DNA of 64,000 nucleotides from NCBI GenBank assembly GCA_016718825.1, contig JADKCL010000073.1:124001-188000 (forward strand). Reading direction: 5' to 3'. Below, one piece after another: positions 54,091-62,429 of this stretch. The stretch is from Bacteroidota bacterium (GTDB lineage Bacteria > Bacteroidota > Bacteroidia > J057 > JADKCL01). A program made the position numbers and the translations under genes. Under the pieces are notes generated by a model that did not search any database, had not been told where the DNA came from, and saw nothing but the letters and a program-made list of their open reading frames with translations. Numbering within the stretch: the stretch's first letter is position 1; each line of letters begins with the position of its first letter.

Positions 54091-54958
54091 TCGTCGGACG
54101 GTTGGAGACCAAGCTATAGGCAGGCGGAGTGGAAGGCTTACCAGCAGCCACAGCCGTTGGATTGAAGGCCCCATTGGGTGCCGGCCTGCTCGTAGGCTTG
54201 CTCGATCCATAGGAAGGAGCCGGTCCATTTTGGCCATTGCTGGCGAGCTCACCGACATGTCCTACAGGACGGCCTGCACCGGGTCCGAATCCGGGTCGGC
54301 CTCCTGCATTTGCTCCGGTAGGGCGTGCGCCGGTTTGGCTGCCTGCATTGTTACCAACCCTGCCACCATGTGCGCTGGTACGGTAACCGGTTCCATAGAA
54401 GCCACCATCGTAGTAGTCGCTCGTGTAACCGTCATTGTAATAGCCGCCATCTGAATAGGTATCACCATAGTAACCATTTTCTGCGTGGCCTCCGTAACCA
54501 TTTGGATAGTAGGCGCCGTCAGCAAAATAGCCATCGGAATCATAGTAGCCGTCGGTGTAGTAACCCCCACCGACCCAATACCCGCCATCACTGTAGTATC
54601 CTTGATAGTAAGGCGTAGGTGAATAGCAATAGTTCACCACCTGTCCGCAGTGATAGTAGGAATAAGTTGTGCCATAGACCGGGCGGCGAACAACAGGCCT
54701 CCAAGCCCAATAGCCATCGTTCCAACGGCGGCATCCACCCCATCTCACCCATCCACCGGGAATCCAATAGGAAGTCTCGGAAATGAAGTAGCGGTAGGTT
54801 CCGCAATGGCTCATTTCCCATCTCACTCTGCTGGGGGCACAGTAAGATTGAGCAGCACCATAGTAAGCGTAACTGTTGCATCCCCATTGGGCGGCGGCAT
54901 CCGAAGCTGCTGCACCCAAAAGGAAGAAGGTAATCATCATCAACAACAACTTTTTCAT
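53765..54958 (-). CDS. Secreted Gly/Tyr-rich repeat protein, truncated by frameshift
   Basis: 397 residues. Signal peptide (LLLMMITFFLLGAAASDAAAQ). The first ~100 mature residues have several Cys and Trp (WEMSHCGTYRYFISETSYW, GGWVRWGGCRRWNDGYWAW), then a Gly/Tyr/Asp-rich stretch (GGYYTDGYYDSDGYFADG), then a Gly/Asn/Pro linker and four copies of the 25-residue MNGNTGRPTTQPT unit. A one-base deletion then leads to AVAER and a stop. The next gene downstream on the strand is another low-complexity protein with similar composition, so the two probably belong together as surface or extracellular-matrix components. Confidence 0.65.
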   Translation of the reverse strand: MKKLLLMMITFFLLGAAASDAAAQWGCNSYAYYGAAQSYCAPSRVRWEMSHCGTYRYFISETSYWIPGGWVRWGGCRRWNDGYWAWRPVVRRPVYGTTYSYYHCGQVVNYCYSPTPYYQGYYSDGGYWVGGGYYTDGYYDSDGYFADGAYYPNGYGGHAENGYYGDTYSDGGYYNDGYTSDYYDGGFYGTGYRTSAHGGRVGNNAGSQTGARPTGANAGGRPGFGPGAGRPVGHVGELASNGQNGPAPSYGSSKPTSRPAPNGAFNPTAVAAGKPSTPPAYSLVSNRPTTSPTHNGAMNGNTGRPTTQPTFNGGAQPTHNGAMNGNTGRPTTQPTFNGGAQPTHNGAMNGNTGRPTTQPTFNGGAQPSRGGAMNNNTGRPTTQPTYNGGAQPAVAER

Positions 54959-54987
54959 AATCGGCCTCCTTTAATTAATTTCGTGCC

Positions 54988-55662
54988 ATGACCAACGTGC
55001 CAACATCGGTGCCAAAATTTGAAGGCCTGCTTTCATTGCTCGGCAAATACTTCCCTGCCGCCCTCTCCGAGGGCCAAATCGATCAGTTCAGGCTGGCGTT
55101 TGAAGGCTATGTAGAATGGAATGCAAAGATCAATGTGATCAGTCGGAAGGACATGGAGAACCTCGCGGAGCGCCATTTCCTTCACAGCCTCGCCATTGCT
55201 AAATCGATTCAATTCAAATCGGGTACCAAAGTGCTGGATGTCGGTACAGGTGGTGGCTTTCCGGGTATTCCATTGGCCATTTTCTTTCCCGAAAGCCATT
55301 TTCACCTCGTTGATTCGCGCCAAAAAAAAATCCAGGTGGTAGAGGCCATCGTGGAGATCACTGGCCTAAAGAATGTACACCACACTGTACAACGCGTCGA
55401 GGAAATGAACACACAGTACGATTTTGTAGTAAGCCGTGCAGTGGCCTCCCTTGATCAGTTCATCCCTTGGGTGCGCCGGCGCATACATTGTCGGCAGCAA
55501 AACGAACTGACAAATGGCATTCTCTACCTGCGTGGCGAAGGTGTGGAAGCAGAACTCAAAGGTGTCCAATTTGCAAAATCACCTTCGGTTACCCAGCTCA
55601 GCAGCATGTTTGACGAAGAATTCTTTGAAACCAAGGTCCTCGTTCATTTGGGAATGTGTTAA
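54988..55662 (+). CDS. rsmG: 16S rRNA (guanine527-N7)-methyltransferase RsmG
   Basis: 224 residues. SAM-binding motif VLDVGTGGGFPGIPLAIFFP, then VDSRQKKIQVVEAI and the conserved SRAVASLDQF identify RsmG (GidB). It methylates G527 of 16S rRNA in the cytoplasm. TAATTTCG lies four bases before the ATG as an imperfect -7 box. It is divergent from the repeat protein by 29 bases. Confidence 0.92.
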   Translation: MTNVPTSVPKFEGLLSLLGKYFPAALSEGQIDQFRLAFEGYVEWNAKINVISRKDMENLAERHFLHSLAIAKSIQFKSGTKVLDVGTGGGFPGIPLAIFFPESHFHLVDSRQKKIQVVEAIVEITGLKNVHHTVQRVEEMNTQYDFVVSRAVASLDQFIPWVRRRIHCRQQNELTNGILYLRGEGVEAELKGVQFAKSPSVTQLSSMFDEEFFETKVLVHLGMC

Positions 55663-55679
55663 AGGGGAGTGCTTCTCAG

Positions 55680-55710
55680 TTGTCTATTGTCAATTGTTTT
55701 TCTATACTTG
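55680..55710 (+). promoter_or_regulatory. Promoter of the nuoA-dinB-nuoB unit
   Basis: TTG (55680-55682), 20-base spacer and TATACTTG (55703-55710), one base off consensus; the leader is about 20 bases. Confidence 0.6.
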
Positions 55711-55734
55711 CAGTGCTAAATAAAGCTAGACGGT

Positions 55735-56148
55735 ATGGGCGATAAGCTTACTGATTTCGGGCCAATTGGCCAATATATTCCACTTTTCATCTTGGGGGTG
55801 ATTGCCATCGTCCTCGGTTTGTTGTTGGCAAATCTCTCCAAATTGATGGGACCTTTCCGTCCCAACAAGGTCAAAGAGTCTGTCTACGAATCTGGAATGG
55901 ATCCTGTCGGTACTGCCCACGACCGATTCTCCGTGAAATTTTACATGGTTGCCATGTTGTTCATCCTCTTTGACATCGAGGTGGTCTTCATGTATCCTTG
56001 GGCGGTCAATTTCACGCAATTGGCAGCAATGGACAAATTACAAGGTGGATCAGGGATCTTTCCCTTGTTGGAAATGTTTGTCTTTGTGGTGATCCTTTTT
56101 GTGGGCTATATCTACGTCTGGAAAAAAGACGGTCTCGAATGGGACTAG
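55735..56148 (+). CDS. nuoA: NADH-quinone oxidoreductase subunit A
   Basis: 137 residues with three membrane helices. PFRPNKVKESVYESGMDPVG and RFSVKFYMVAMLFILFDIEVVFMYPWAV are diagnostic. Part of the membrane arm of respiratory complex I. A DinB-like gene overlaps its end by 10 bases and nuoB follows that. Confidence 0.94.
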   Translation: MGDKLTDFGPIGQYIPLFILGVIAIVLGLLLANLSKLMGPFRPNKVKESVYESGMDPVGTAHDRFSVKFYMVAMLFILFDIEVVFMYPWAVNFTQLAAMDKLQGGSGIFPLLEMFVFVVILFVGYIYVWKKDGLEWD

Positions 56149-56648
56149 GTCATCAAGCAGGTTCAGAGGCTTGGGCACGCGAGTTGATCGAATTTCAGGC
56201 TTGGCGTCGCGAAAAAGTCAGTGAATTGTTGCGCGAAGTCGATGAAAAGGTTTTCACGGAACAATTGCACGGTAGTTTTGGTTCTTTGTACATTATTTTG
56301 AATCATCTGGTTTGGGCCGAAAAGGTATGGTTAGGGCGCGTAGACCGCGACACCGTCGCCACCATGAAGCCCTCCAATGTAGCGGGTCTCTTGGAAATGT
56401 GGGCCGAGGTAAACGGGAAATGGAGCAGTTTGATCCATGAGATGAATACCGAGGATATTTCCAGGGAAATCGAATACTTCACCTCCACAGGAGACCGGTT
56501 TACCAACTCCGTTTTGGAAATCGTGATCCACATGGTCGACCACTCGACCTACCACGTGGGGCAAATGATGAACGCGATCAGAGGGTTTGGAATGGAACCC
56601 GTTTCTACGAATTACATCCATTATTTGAGGGCAAAAGCCACAGAATAG
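56139..56648 (+). CDS. DinB-family protein inserted between nuoA and nuoB
   Basis: 169 residues from the ATG at 56139, which overlaps the nuoA stop. Four-helix DinB/YfiT fold: the metal-ligand histidines appear in ILNHLVWAEKVWLGR and VIHMVDHSTYHVGQMM. The family includes thiol-dependent S-transferases and damage-inducible proteins of unknown substrate. Its overlap with nuoA and the three-base gap to nuoB make it a certain member of the operon; whether it serves complex I is unknown. Confidence 0.8.
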   Translation: MGLGHQAGSEAWARELIEFQAWRREKVSELLREVDEKVFTEQLHGSFGSLYIILNHLVWAEKVWLGRVDRDTVATMKPSNVAGLLEMWAEVNGKWSSLIHEMNTEDISREIEYFTSTGDRFTNSVLEIVIHMVDHSTYHVGQMMNAIRGFGMEPVSTNYIHYLRAKATE

Positions 56649-56651
56649 AAT

Positions 56652-57134
56652 ATGGGAATCGAAAAAGCGCTTGCAAAGCAAGGATTTCTCCTCACCACGG
56701 TCGATGCCGTGACCAACTGGGGCCGCACCAATGCCCTCTGGCCCATGCCGATGGGCTTGGCCTGTTGCGCCATCGAAATGATGTCGTTTGCGGGTCCACG
56801 CTATGACGTTTCGCGCTTCGGGAGCGAGGTGTTTCGTTTTTCACCCCGCCAAGCCGACGTGATGATCGTCGCCGGATGGTGTACGTACAAGATGGCCCAC
56901 GCCGTCAAGCGGATTTGGGACCAAATGCCGGATCCAAAATGGTGCATCGCCATGGGCGCCTGCGCCTCTACAGGCGGCATGCACCGCGTGTATGGCGTAA
57001 CGCAGGGCGTCGACACCTTCCTTCCAGTGGACATTTATATCCCCGGTTGTCCACCACGCCCTGAGACGGTCGTGCATGCCTTGATGACCCTCCAAGAGCG
57101 GATCAAAAAAGAACACTCCGTCCTACAAGACTGA
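56652..57134 (+). CDS. nuoB: NADH-quinone oxidoreductase subunit B
   Basis: 160 residues. The N2 cluster ligands are present: GLACCAIEMM (two adjacent Cys), AMGACASTGG and IPGCPPRPE. The segment VAGWCTYKMAHAV replaces the usual VAGTVTxKMAPxL, a small oddity. A strong terminator follows, so nuoC and the rest of complex I are elsewhere. Confidence 0.93.
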   Translation: MGIEKALAKQGFLLTTVDAVTNWGRTNALWPMPMGLACCAIEMMSFAGPRYDVSRFGSEVFRFSPRQADVMIVAGWCTYKMAHAVKRIWDQMPDPKWCIAMGACASTGGMHRVYGVTQGVDTFLPVDIYIPGCPPRPETVVHALMTLQERIKKEHSVLQD

Positions 57135-57155
57135 TCGGTCTTGCGACACAATCAT

Positions 57156-57190
57156 AAAAAATCCGCCCATCGTGGCGGATTTTTCTTTTT
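57156..57190 (+). terminator. Intrinsic terminator after nuoB
   Basis: 11-bp stem (57157-57167 with 57174-57184), six-base loop and a T-rich tail. It confirms that the nuoA-dinB-nuoB unit ends here. Confidence 0.9.
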
Positions 57191-57366
57191 AGGGCCTGCA
57201 ACGATAGCCTTGCGATACTGCCACAATCTCGCAGCGTATGAAAATCCGCATTCAACGTCAACCCTCCAAAACCAGATTTCGAGCCGCAAACAGCTCCCCC
57301 ATCAACGCCGAAAGGCAACCCAAGAAGGATTGCCTTTCGACCGAACACTGACCGTGGCCAGTATAA

Positions 57367-59469
57367 TTAATTCATTTTGATCAACTTGCGCGTGATACTA
57401 CCGCTGTTGCTTTCTCCTTTGAGGAAATAGACGCCAGCAGGCAAATCCCTGAAATTGGATCCGGCAAATGGCAACTGATGATAGCCTGGAGCCTGACGAC
57501 CGGCATCATAGTTGAAAACGGCCCTTCCGGAAACATCCGTCATCGTAAATGAGATCGCTTCCGACTTTGCCAAGGCAAAGGAAATCCTCAGATCGTCGTG
57601 GAATGGATTTGGACCAACTTTGAAATCCCAAACGGGTACCGTTGGGTCATCAGCAGCAACCAAAGTTAAGTTCATGTTGATGTTGTCGATGTACACCGTC
57701 TGTCCACCACCAGAGGTGCAATTGAATTTCACACGCAAATTGGGCTCACCCGCAAAGCTATCCAATGAAATCGTATCTGAAAGCCAATGCGTAGCAAGGG
57801 AGGGTACCCATTCTACGGTAGTTGCGGAGCCAGCCACGGTAGCCAAGTACGGGCCTGACTTGCTGTAGACTTGCGTCCAAGTAGCTCCACAGTCGGTCGA
57901 AACATCTACGGAGAGTCCGTCACTGACCAATCCACTAAACTTCTTGTAGCTCCGATCAAATGTCATATATCCCGAAAGCGCATTTTGCAGGGAAAACGGC
58001 GTCGAGTGCAAGGACATCGTTTGGCCTTCGTTACGCGCTCCATAGTTCCTTACCCTCATCGAATTCTGTCCTTCGGAACGTGCCGTTGTGGTGAGTGACC
58101 AAGTCACAGCGCCATGGTCGTCGGTGATGTGCCAGCCTTGCGGCAGGGACAAAATACCCTCAAATCCTTGCACGAGCGGGGAAGTGCTCGGGGTGACGAC
58201 GTGCATGTATTGTGTTTTGGACTCCGTCGCATTTCCGACACCATTGGTTGTGACCAAAGTGACGTCATAGTCGCCGGCTGCACTGTAAGTCACGATCGGA
58301 TTTTGCAAAGTGGAAGTAGCAGGATTTCCGCCAGGAAATGTCCAGCTCCAACTTGTAGGCGTATGCAAGGACAAATCCGTGAACTGCACGGGGACACCTG
58401 CGCAAACTCTATCATTTTCAGCCATAAAATCTGGTGCAGGCGTACAACCAGCAGAAACCGTTCCGTCGCAACCGGTAGCGGTCAAGTTTGCAGGTGACCA
58501 AAGTACGGAGCGCTGATTGTTGGTATAAAAATCCATGCGATCCTTTTGACCTTGGGTAAACATATTTTGGCATATTCCATCGGAGTAGTCCATGTAGTTC
58601 TCGATCTGATCAAAATTATCAACCGGTGTATCGGTGCAGCTGTTGAGGTTTGGACATCCAAAGTTGGGGTCAGCGGCTTGTGGGGTATCACAAACACGGT
58701 CGCCCTGAGCAGCACAAGTGTTTGCAGAGGCGCCTTGACAGCCATTTTGAAAGGTGTGGAATAAACCAAACCAGTGACCTGCCTCGTGCGTTGTGGTACG
58801 CCCTTGATATGTGGGCTCGCTACGACCCAAGAAATCAGCATGTATCACGACGCCGTCAAGGTTTGGGAAAACGGTCAGATTATAGGGGAAGGTCGCATAA
58901 CCAATGATTTGGCCCGTTGTCGTCGAAGTTTCAATGCTGCAAGGCACCCAAATGTTGAAATACTTCTGTGGCGGCCACTGAATAAGCCCTTTCATTTGTG
59001 CTTCATCGGCCTTGTCATGGTAACACCACTGCGGGGCGACGACATGGTTAAAGCCGGTTGTAGGACAGCCATAAGGGTCGATGGTGGCAAGGCAGAATTC
59101 ATATTCGGTATCGACCCCATTGCCAAATCCTGCAGTTCCGGCCATCTTACGAAAATCCTCATTGAGGACCTCGATTTGGCTCAATGCATCTGCCTCGCTG
59201 ACACACTCAATATCAGAGCACTGGATGAAGTGAAACACGACAGGAATTTTACGTACGCCACCTGTGACACCTTCAATTCTTGGCTGGCTCACAAACTCCT
59301 GGTAAGCAGCTTCATTCAACTCCATGGCCTGTCTATAGGCTGGGTTTTGAAGCATTTGTTCGTGGAGTTCATCGGTGCCGCAGGTCTTCTGCTGCGCCAA
59401 TGTCGATCCATACATCCCGGTAAGCAAACAGCAAATCGCGAGTAGTCTTAATCCCAAGGTATTTTTCAT
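57367..59469 (-). CDS. M43-type (pappalysin/cytophagalysin) metalloprotease with PKD and type A T9SS domain
   Basis: 700 residues from the ATG at 59469. Signal peptide (LLAICCLLTGMYGSTLAQ), then a propeptide-like region and the protease: HEAGHWFGLFH (His228, Glu229, His232, His238), the Cys-rich GDRVCDTPQAADPNFGCPNLNSC and Met-turn NYMDY. A PKD domain (PDFMAENDRVCAGVPVQFTD, SWSWTFPGGNPATST) follows, then a jelly-roll-like domain and the sorting tail (WDFKVGPNPFHDDLRISF, FTMTDVSGRAVFN, LPAGVYFLKG). An extracellular protease is expected. The next gene is a paralogue of the same length. Confidence 0.88.
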   Translation of the reverse strand: MKNTLGLRLLAICCLLTGMYGSTLAQQKTCGTDELHEQMLQNPAYRQAMELNEAAYQEFVSQPRIEGVTGGVRKIPVVFHFIQCSDIECVSEADALSQIEVLNEDFRKMAGTAGFGNGVDTEYEFCLATIDPYGCPTTGFNHVVAPQWCYHDKADEAQMKGLIQWPPQKYFNIWVPCSIETSTTTGQIIGYATFPYNLTVFPNLDGVVIHADFLGRSEPTYQGRTTTHEAGHWFGLFHTFQNGCQGASANTCAAQGDRVCDTPQAADPNFGCPNLNSCTDTPVDNFDQIENYMDYSDGICQNMFTQGQKDRMDFYTNNQRSVLWSPANLTATGCDGTVSAGCTPAPDFMAENDRVCAGVPVQFTDLSLHTPTSWSWTFPGGNPATSTLQNPIVTYSAAGDYDVTLVTTNGVGNATESKTQYMHVVTPSTSPLVQGFEGILSLPQGWHITDDHGAVTWSLTTTARSEGQNSMRVRNYGARNEGQTMSLHSTPFSLQNALSGYMTFDRSYKKFSGLVSDGLSVDVSTDCGATWTQVYSKSGPYLATVAGSATTVEWVPSLATHWLSDTISLDSFAGEPNLRVKFNCTSGGGQTVYIDNINMNLTLVAADDPTVPVWDFKVGPNPFHDDLRISFALAKSEAISFTMTDVSGRAVFNYDAGRQAPGYHQLPFAGSNFRDLPAGVYFLKGESNSGSITRKLIKMN

Positions 59470-59494
59470 TTTTTCTTCAATCACCAAGTTTTCC

Positions 59495-59502
59495 CAAAAA
59501 TA
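59495..59502 (-). promoter_or_regulatory. -7 box of the first M43 protease gene
   Basis: TATTTTTG on the minus strand, consensus, about 25 bases before the ATG at 59469. No TTG was found at the usual distance upstream. Confidence 0.45.
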
Positions 59503-59541
59503 CGCAAAATATTCAAAATGCCCTTTCCTGCGGGATAGGGG

Positions 59542-61644
59542 TCAATTGACTTTGACAAGCTTGACCGTGGTGGCTCCACTCCCGTCAACCAACCGTAAAA
59601 AATACAATCCCGCCGGCATTTCCCCCCAAATCGAGGTAGGGATTTCAATCAAATTGATTCCAGCAACCATTGGCAGCAATTCACTGCGATAGAACTCCGC
59701 TCCTTGAATATTGGTCAAAATGGCCTCCATTTTACCGCCAACAGTCCTTTCAATCTGGATCGACGGCACAAGCTGGGAGGGATTGGGGATTACCCGAATG
59801 CTGTTTTGCCCCTGCAACGGCGCATTGGCATTGACCAGCATGGAGATGTTGAGGTTATCCAGGTAAATATCCTGTCCATTGCCGCCGATGCTTCTGAATT
59901 TGAACCGCACTTCGTTGAATGTGCTGAATGCAGCCAAATCCACGGTATCGGTGCGCCACTGCGTGGCTGTCGGCACAAATGGGGCATTGGACTGAAATCC
60001 GCCAACGGTTGCGAGGCCAAAGCTTGTTTTTGCCCACACTTTCTGCCAAGTCAACCCACAATCCGGAGAAACCCACAATTGCAATGAATCAATGTTAAAA
60101 CCACCGCGGCGCTTGTAGGCATAATCAAAAGTAAGCATCGGTGCCGCTGCCGTTGTGAGGTCATACGGCCCAGAGATCAGATCTTGCTTCATTTTCGGGG
60201 CCAATTGGGCAAAGTTGTGAACCACAACCGACCTTGAGCCCAAGCTTGATGCCAAGCCCGTACCCGACCAATGCCATTGACTTGACTCCGAAGTTTCGTA
60301 CCAACCCAAAGGCAAACCTGTCGGCTGCTCAAAGTTCTCGGAAAAAGGTGCCAATGTAGACGACGAAACATAAACCGATGCCGACTGAACTAAAGAATCA
60401 CCTCCGATTGCATTCGTTACGCGCAATGTCACATCATAGGTGCCCGCCTGCGTCCACGACACAATCGGATTCTGAGTGGTCGAAGTTCCGGGATTACCTC
60501 CTTGAAAAGTCCAGTTCCAAGCAGTCGCAGGTCCAGTAGAACGATCGGTAAACTGCACCGACTGCCCGGCACAGACGACGCGGGTATCTTGCTCAAAGGC
60601 CGCAAGCGGCTGACATCCAGGAGAAACCGTGCCATCGCAGCCGGTAAGCGTCAAATTGGAATCTGACCAAATCATCGACCTGTCCGAAGCAAGGTAGCCA
60701 TCAATCCGGACGAGTTGTCCCATTGAAAACATTTGCATGCACAAGTCGTCGGTGTAGTCCATGTAGTTCATGGTTTGGTCGTTGAGGTCCACCGGAGACT
60801 CATTGCAGGAATTTCTGACTGCTGGGCAGCCAAAATTGGAGGCATTCGTGGGCGGAGTGTCACAAACCCTGTCCCCTTGGCTCAGGCAATTTTGTTGCGA
60901 CATCCCGCTGCATCCGCCATCAAATGTATGGTAAAGACCCAGCCAATGCCCGACTTCGTGAGTACCCGTTCGGCCAAGATTGTAGGTGCCTGCAGGCGTC
61001 CCAAAACCGCGTCCGAAACTCGTGCCGGTGATCACCACCCCATCGCTCCCGGGATCAAATCCGAGCCAATCGGGAAAGGTTGCATAACCGAGAATGCCGT
61101 CTTCGATGTTGACAGGAACCCAAATATTCAAGTACCTGTGCGGATCCCATTGCACGGAACCCTTCAACAGCGCTTCATCATTCATGTTGTGAATCGCCAA
61201 AACGGGATCCACCACACGGTTGATGCCTGTAGTCGGGCAGCCATTGGGGTCGATCGTGGCGAGACAAAACCGGATGTTACAATTCGCAGCAACTGACTGG
61301 AATTCAAGCGGAATCAATGTCGTATCTGCATTGTATTTGCCAAAGTCCTCGTTCAAGACATCGATCTGGGATTGTACTCTCGCATCCGAAATCAGCGGAA
61401 GATTGGACTGCTGAATGACATGAACCACGACTGGAATGACCCGTTCGGATCCACCACCTTGCGCGCCGCGATTCACATAATCAATGTATCGGGCTTCGGA
61501 AGCGGCTTGGAGGTTTTCAAATCCGCGAAATCTTGCCGCACGGTCTGCGGTCAAACTCGTCGTTCCACAACGATCCTGCCCAAAAAGTGATGCCGGAACG
61601 ATAGCAAGCAGGCCAAACAGCAATACAAAAATGGAGTTTCTCAC
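59542..61644 (-). CDS. M43-type metalloprotease with PKD and type A T9SS domain, paralogue
   Basis: 700 residues from a GTG at 61644. Same plan as its neighbour: signal peptide, HEVGHWLGLYH (His229, Glu230, His233, His239), GDRVCDTPPTNASNFGCPAVRNSC, Met-turn NYMDY, PKD domain (AWNWTFQGGNPGTSTTQNP), jelly-roll-like domain, and tail (IRVIPNPSQLVPSIQIE, MPAGLYFLRLVDG). Clearly a tandem duplicate, diverged enough to suggest different substrates. Confidence 0.88.
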   Translation of the reverse strand: MRNSIFVLLFGLLAIVPASLFGQDRCGTTSLTADRAARFRGFENLQAASEARYIDYVNRGAQGGGSERVIPVVVHVIQQSNLPLISDARVQSQIDVLNEDFGKYNADTTLIPLEFQSVAANCNIRFCLATIDPNGCPTTGINRVVDPVLAIHNMNDEALLKGSVQWDPHRYLNIWVPVNIEDGILGYATFPDWLGFDPGSDGVVITGTSFGRGFGTPAGTYNLGRTGTHEVGHWLGLYHTFDGGCSGMSQQNCLSQGDRVCDTPPTNASNFGCPAVRNSCNESPVDLNDQTMNYMDYTDDLCMQMFSMGQLVRIDGYLASDRSMIWSDSNLTLTGCDGTVSPGCQPLAAFEQDTRVVCAGQSVQFTDRSTGPATAWNWTFQGGNPGTSTTQNPIVSWTQAGTYDVTLRVTNAIGGDSLVQSASVYVSSSTLAPFSENFEQPTGLPLGWYETSESSQWHWSGTGLASSLGSRSVVVHNFAQLAPKMKQDLISGPYDLTTAAAPMLTFDYAYKRRGGFNIDSLQLWVSPDCGLTWQKVWAKTSFGLATVGGFQSNAPFVPTATQWRTDTVDLAAFSTFNEVRFKFRSIGGNGQDIYLDNLNISMLVNANAPLQGQNSIRVIPNPSQLVPSIQIERTVGGKMEAILTNIQGAEFYRSELLPMVAGINLIEIPTSIWGEMPAGLYFLRLVDGSGATTVKLVKVN

Positions 61645-61658
61645 AAATTACCTTTTGC

Positions 61659-61666
61659 CAAAGATA
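61659..61666 (-). promoter_or_regulatory. -7 box of the second M43 protease gene
   Basis: TATCTTTG on the minus strand, a consensus match, 14 bases before the GTG start. No upstream TTG at the usual spacing. Confidence 0.5.
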
Positions 61667-61726
61667 GCCAATTCGACTTGTCGTTTGAAGCCTTTGGCCG
61701 ACATTTCCAAGTTTCCCGGTGAACGA

Positions 61727-62299
61727 TTATTTGTCCTTCTTCTTTTTCTTCATGGACATTCCTCGGAGGATGGTCGACAACATGAATTCGGCCTGCGGGG
61801 CATGGACATCCGACAGACTTTTCATCACCTGCAACAGCACTGCGGAAAATTCCCTTGAAGGAGACGGAAAATCGATCTCGCCCTCAGCCCGCATTTCCTT
61901 CAATCCTGCTGTCAATTGCCGCAGCAGCACCTGACGCTCAAAGTTTTCGATCCTTTCGAATAGATGGGGCAAATGATTCGCCAAATCCGTCTTCAGAATG
62001 GTCGAAATGGACATTCGCCAAGTCTTCAAAATCTCGAAAAAGTCCTGAAGCTGACTTTTGGAATTGGCCTGTTTCTTGGATTTCGACAGTTTTTCTTCGA
62101 AGCGCGCAAACAATTGCACAAGATTTTCCTCCACCATTTCCTCCTTGGAGCTGCAATGTTTGTAAATCGTCTTCTTGCTGATTTTCAGATCCTTTGCAAT
62201 CGAATCCACCGAAACGGCAAAAAACCCTTTCTGATTGAAGGCGACAAAACAGCGATCCAAAATGCGCTGTCGTGTGATGGGTGTAGGATTTTTTTCCAT
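61727..62299 (-). CDS. TetR-family transcriptional regulator
   Basis: 190 residues from the ATG at 62299 (MEKNPTPITRQRILDRCFVAFNQKGF). The TetR N-terminal HTH (VSVDSIAKDLKISKKTIYKHCSSKEEM) is complete. The ligand-binding part is helical without recognisable ligand motifs and the protein ends in a run of lysines. It lies near a PdhB gene and an M43 protease but has no obvious partner. Confidence 0.85.
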   Translation of the reverse strand: MEKNPTPITRQRILDRCFVAFNQKGFFAVSVDSIAKDLKISKKTIYKHCSSKEEMVEENLVQLFARFEEKLSKSKKQANSKSQLQDFFEILKTWRMSISTILKTDLANHLPHLFERIENFERQVLLRQLTAGLKEMRAEGEIDFPSPSREFSAVLLQVMKSLSDVHAPQAEFMLSTILRGMSMKKKKKDK

Positions 62300-62377
62300 T
62301 GGAAGCGACTCAAGATAGGGAAGTCGGGAATGAAAATCAACAATCAACAGCGGATTTAAAGGCGCCGGAAACAAGAA

Positions 62378-62399
62378 CTGCCCGAATTTCTCCGGGCAG
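62378..62399 (-). terminator. Terminator-like hairpin after pdhB
   Basis: 7-bp stem ctgcccg/cgggcag (62378-62384 with 62393-62399), eight-base loop and a T-rich follow-on on the minus strand. Confidence 0.65.
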
Positions 62400-62429
62400 C
62401 ATCCTTATTTTCAACTCCTTGCGGAGGTC

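Noticed and set aside
53100..54454. Long plus-strand ORFs across the 75-bp array
   Set aside because: They are antisense shadows of the repeats; repeats without stops in several frames produce long spurious ORFs.
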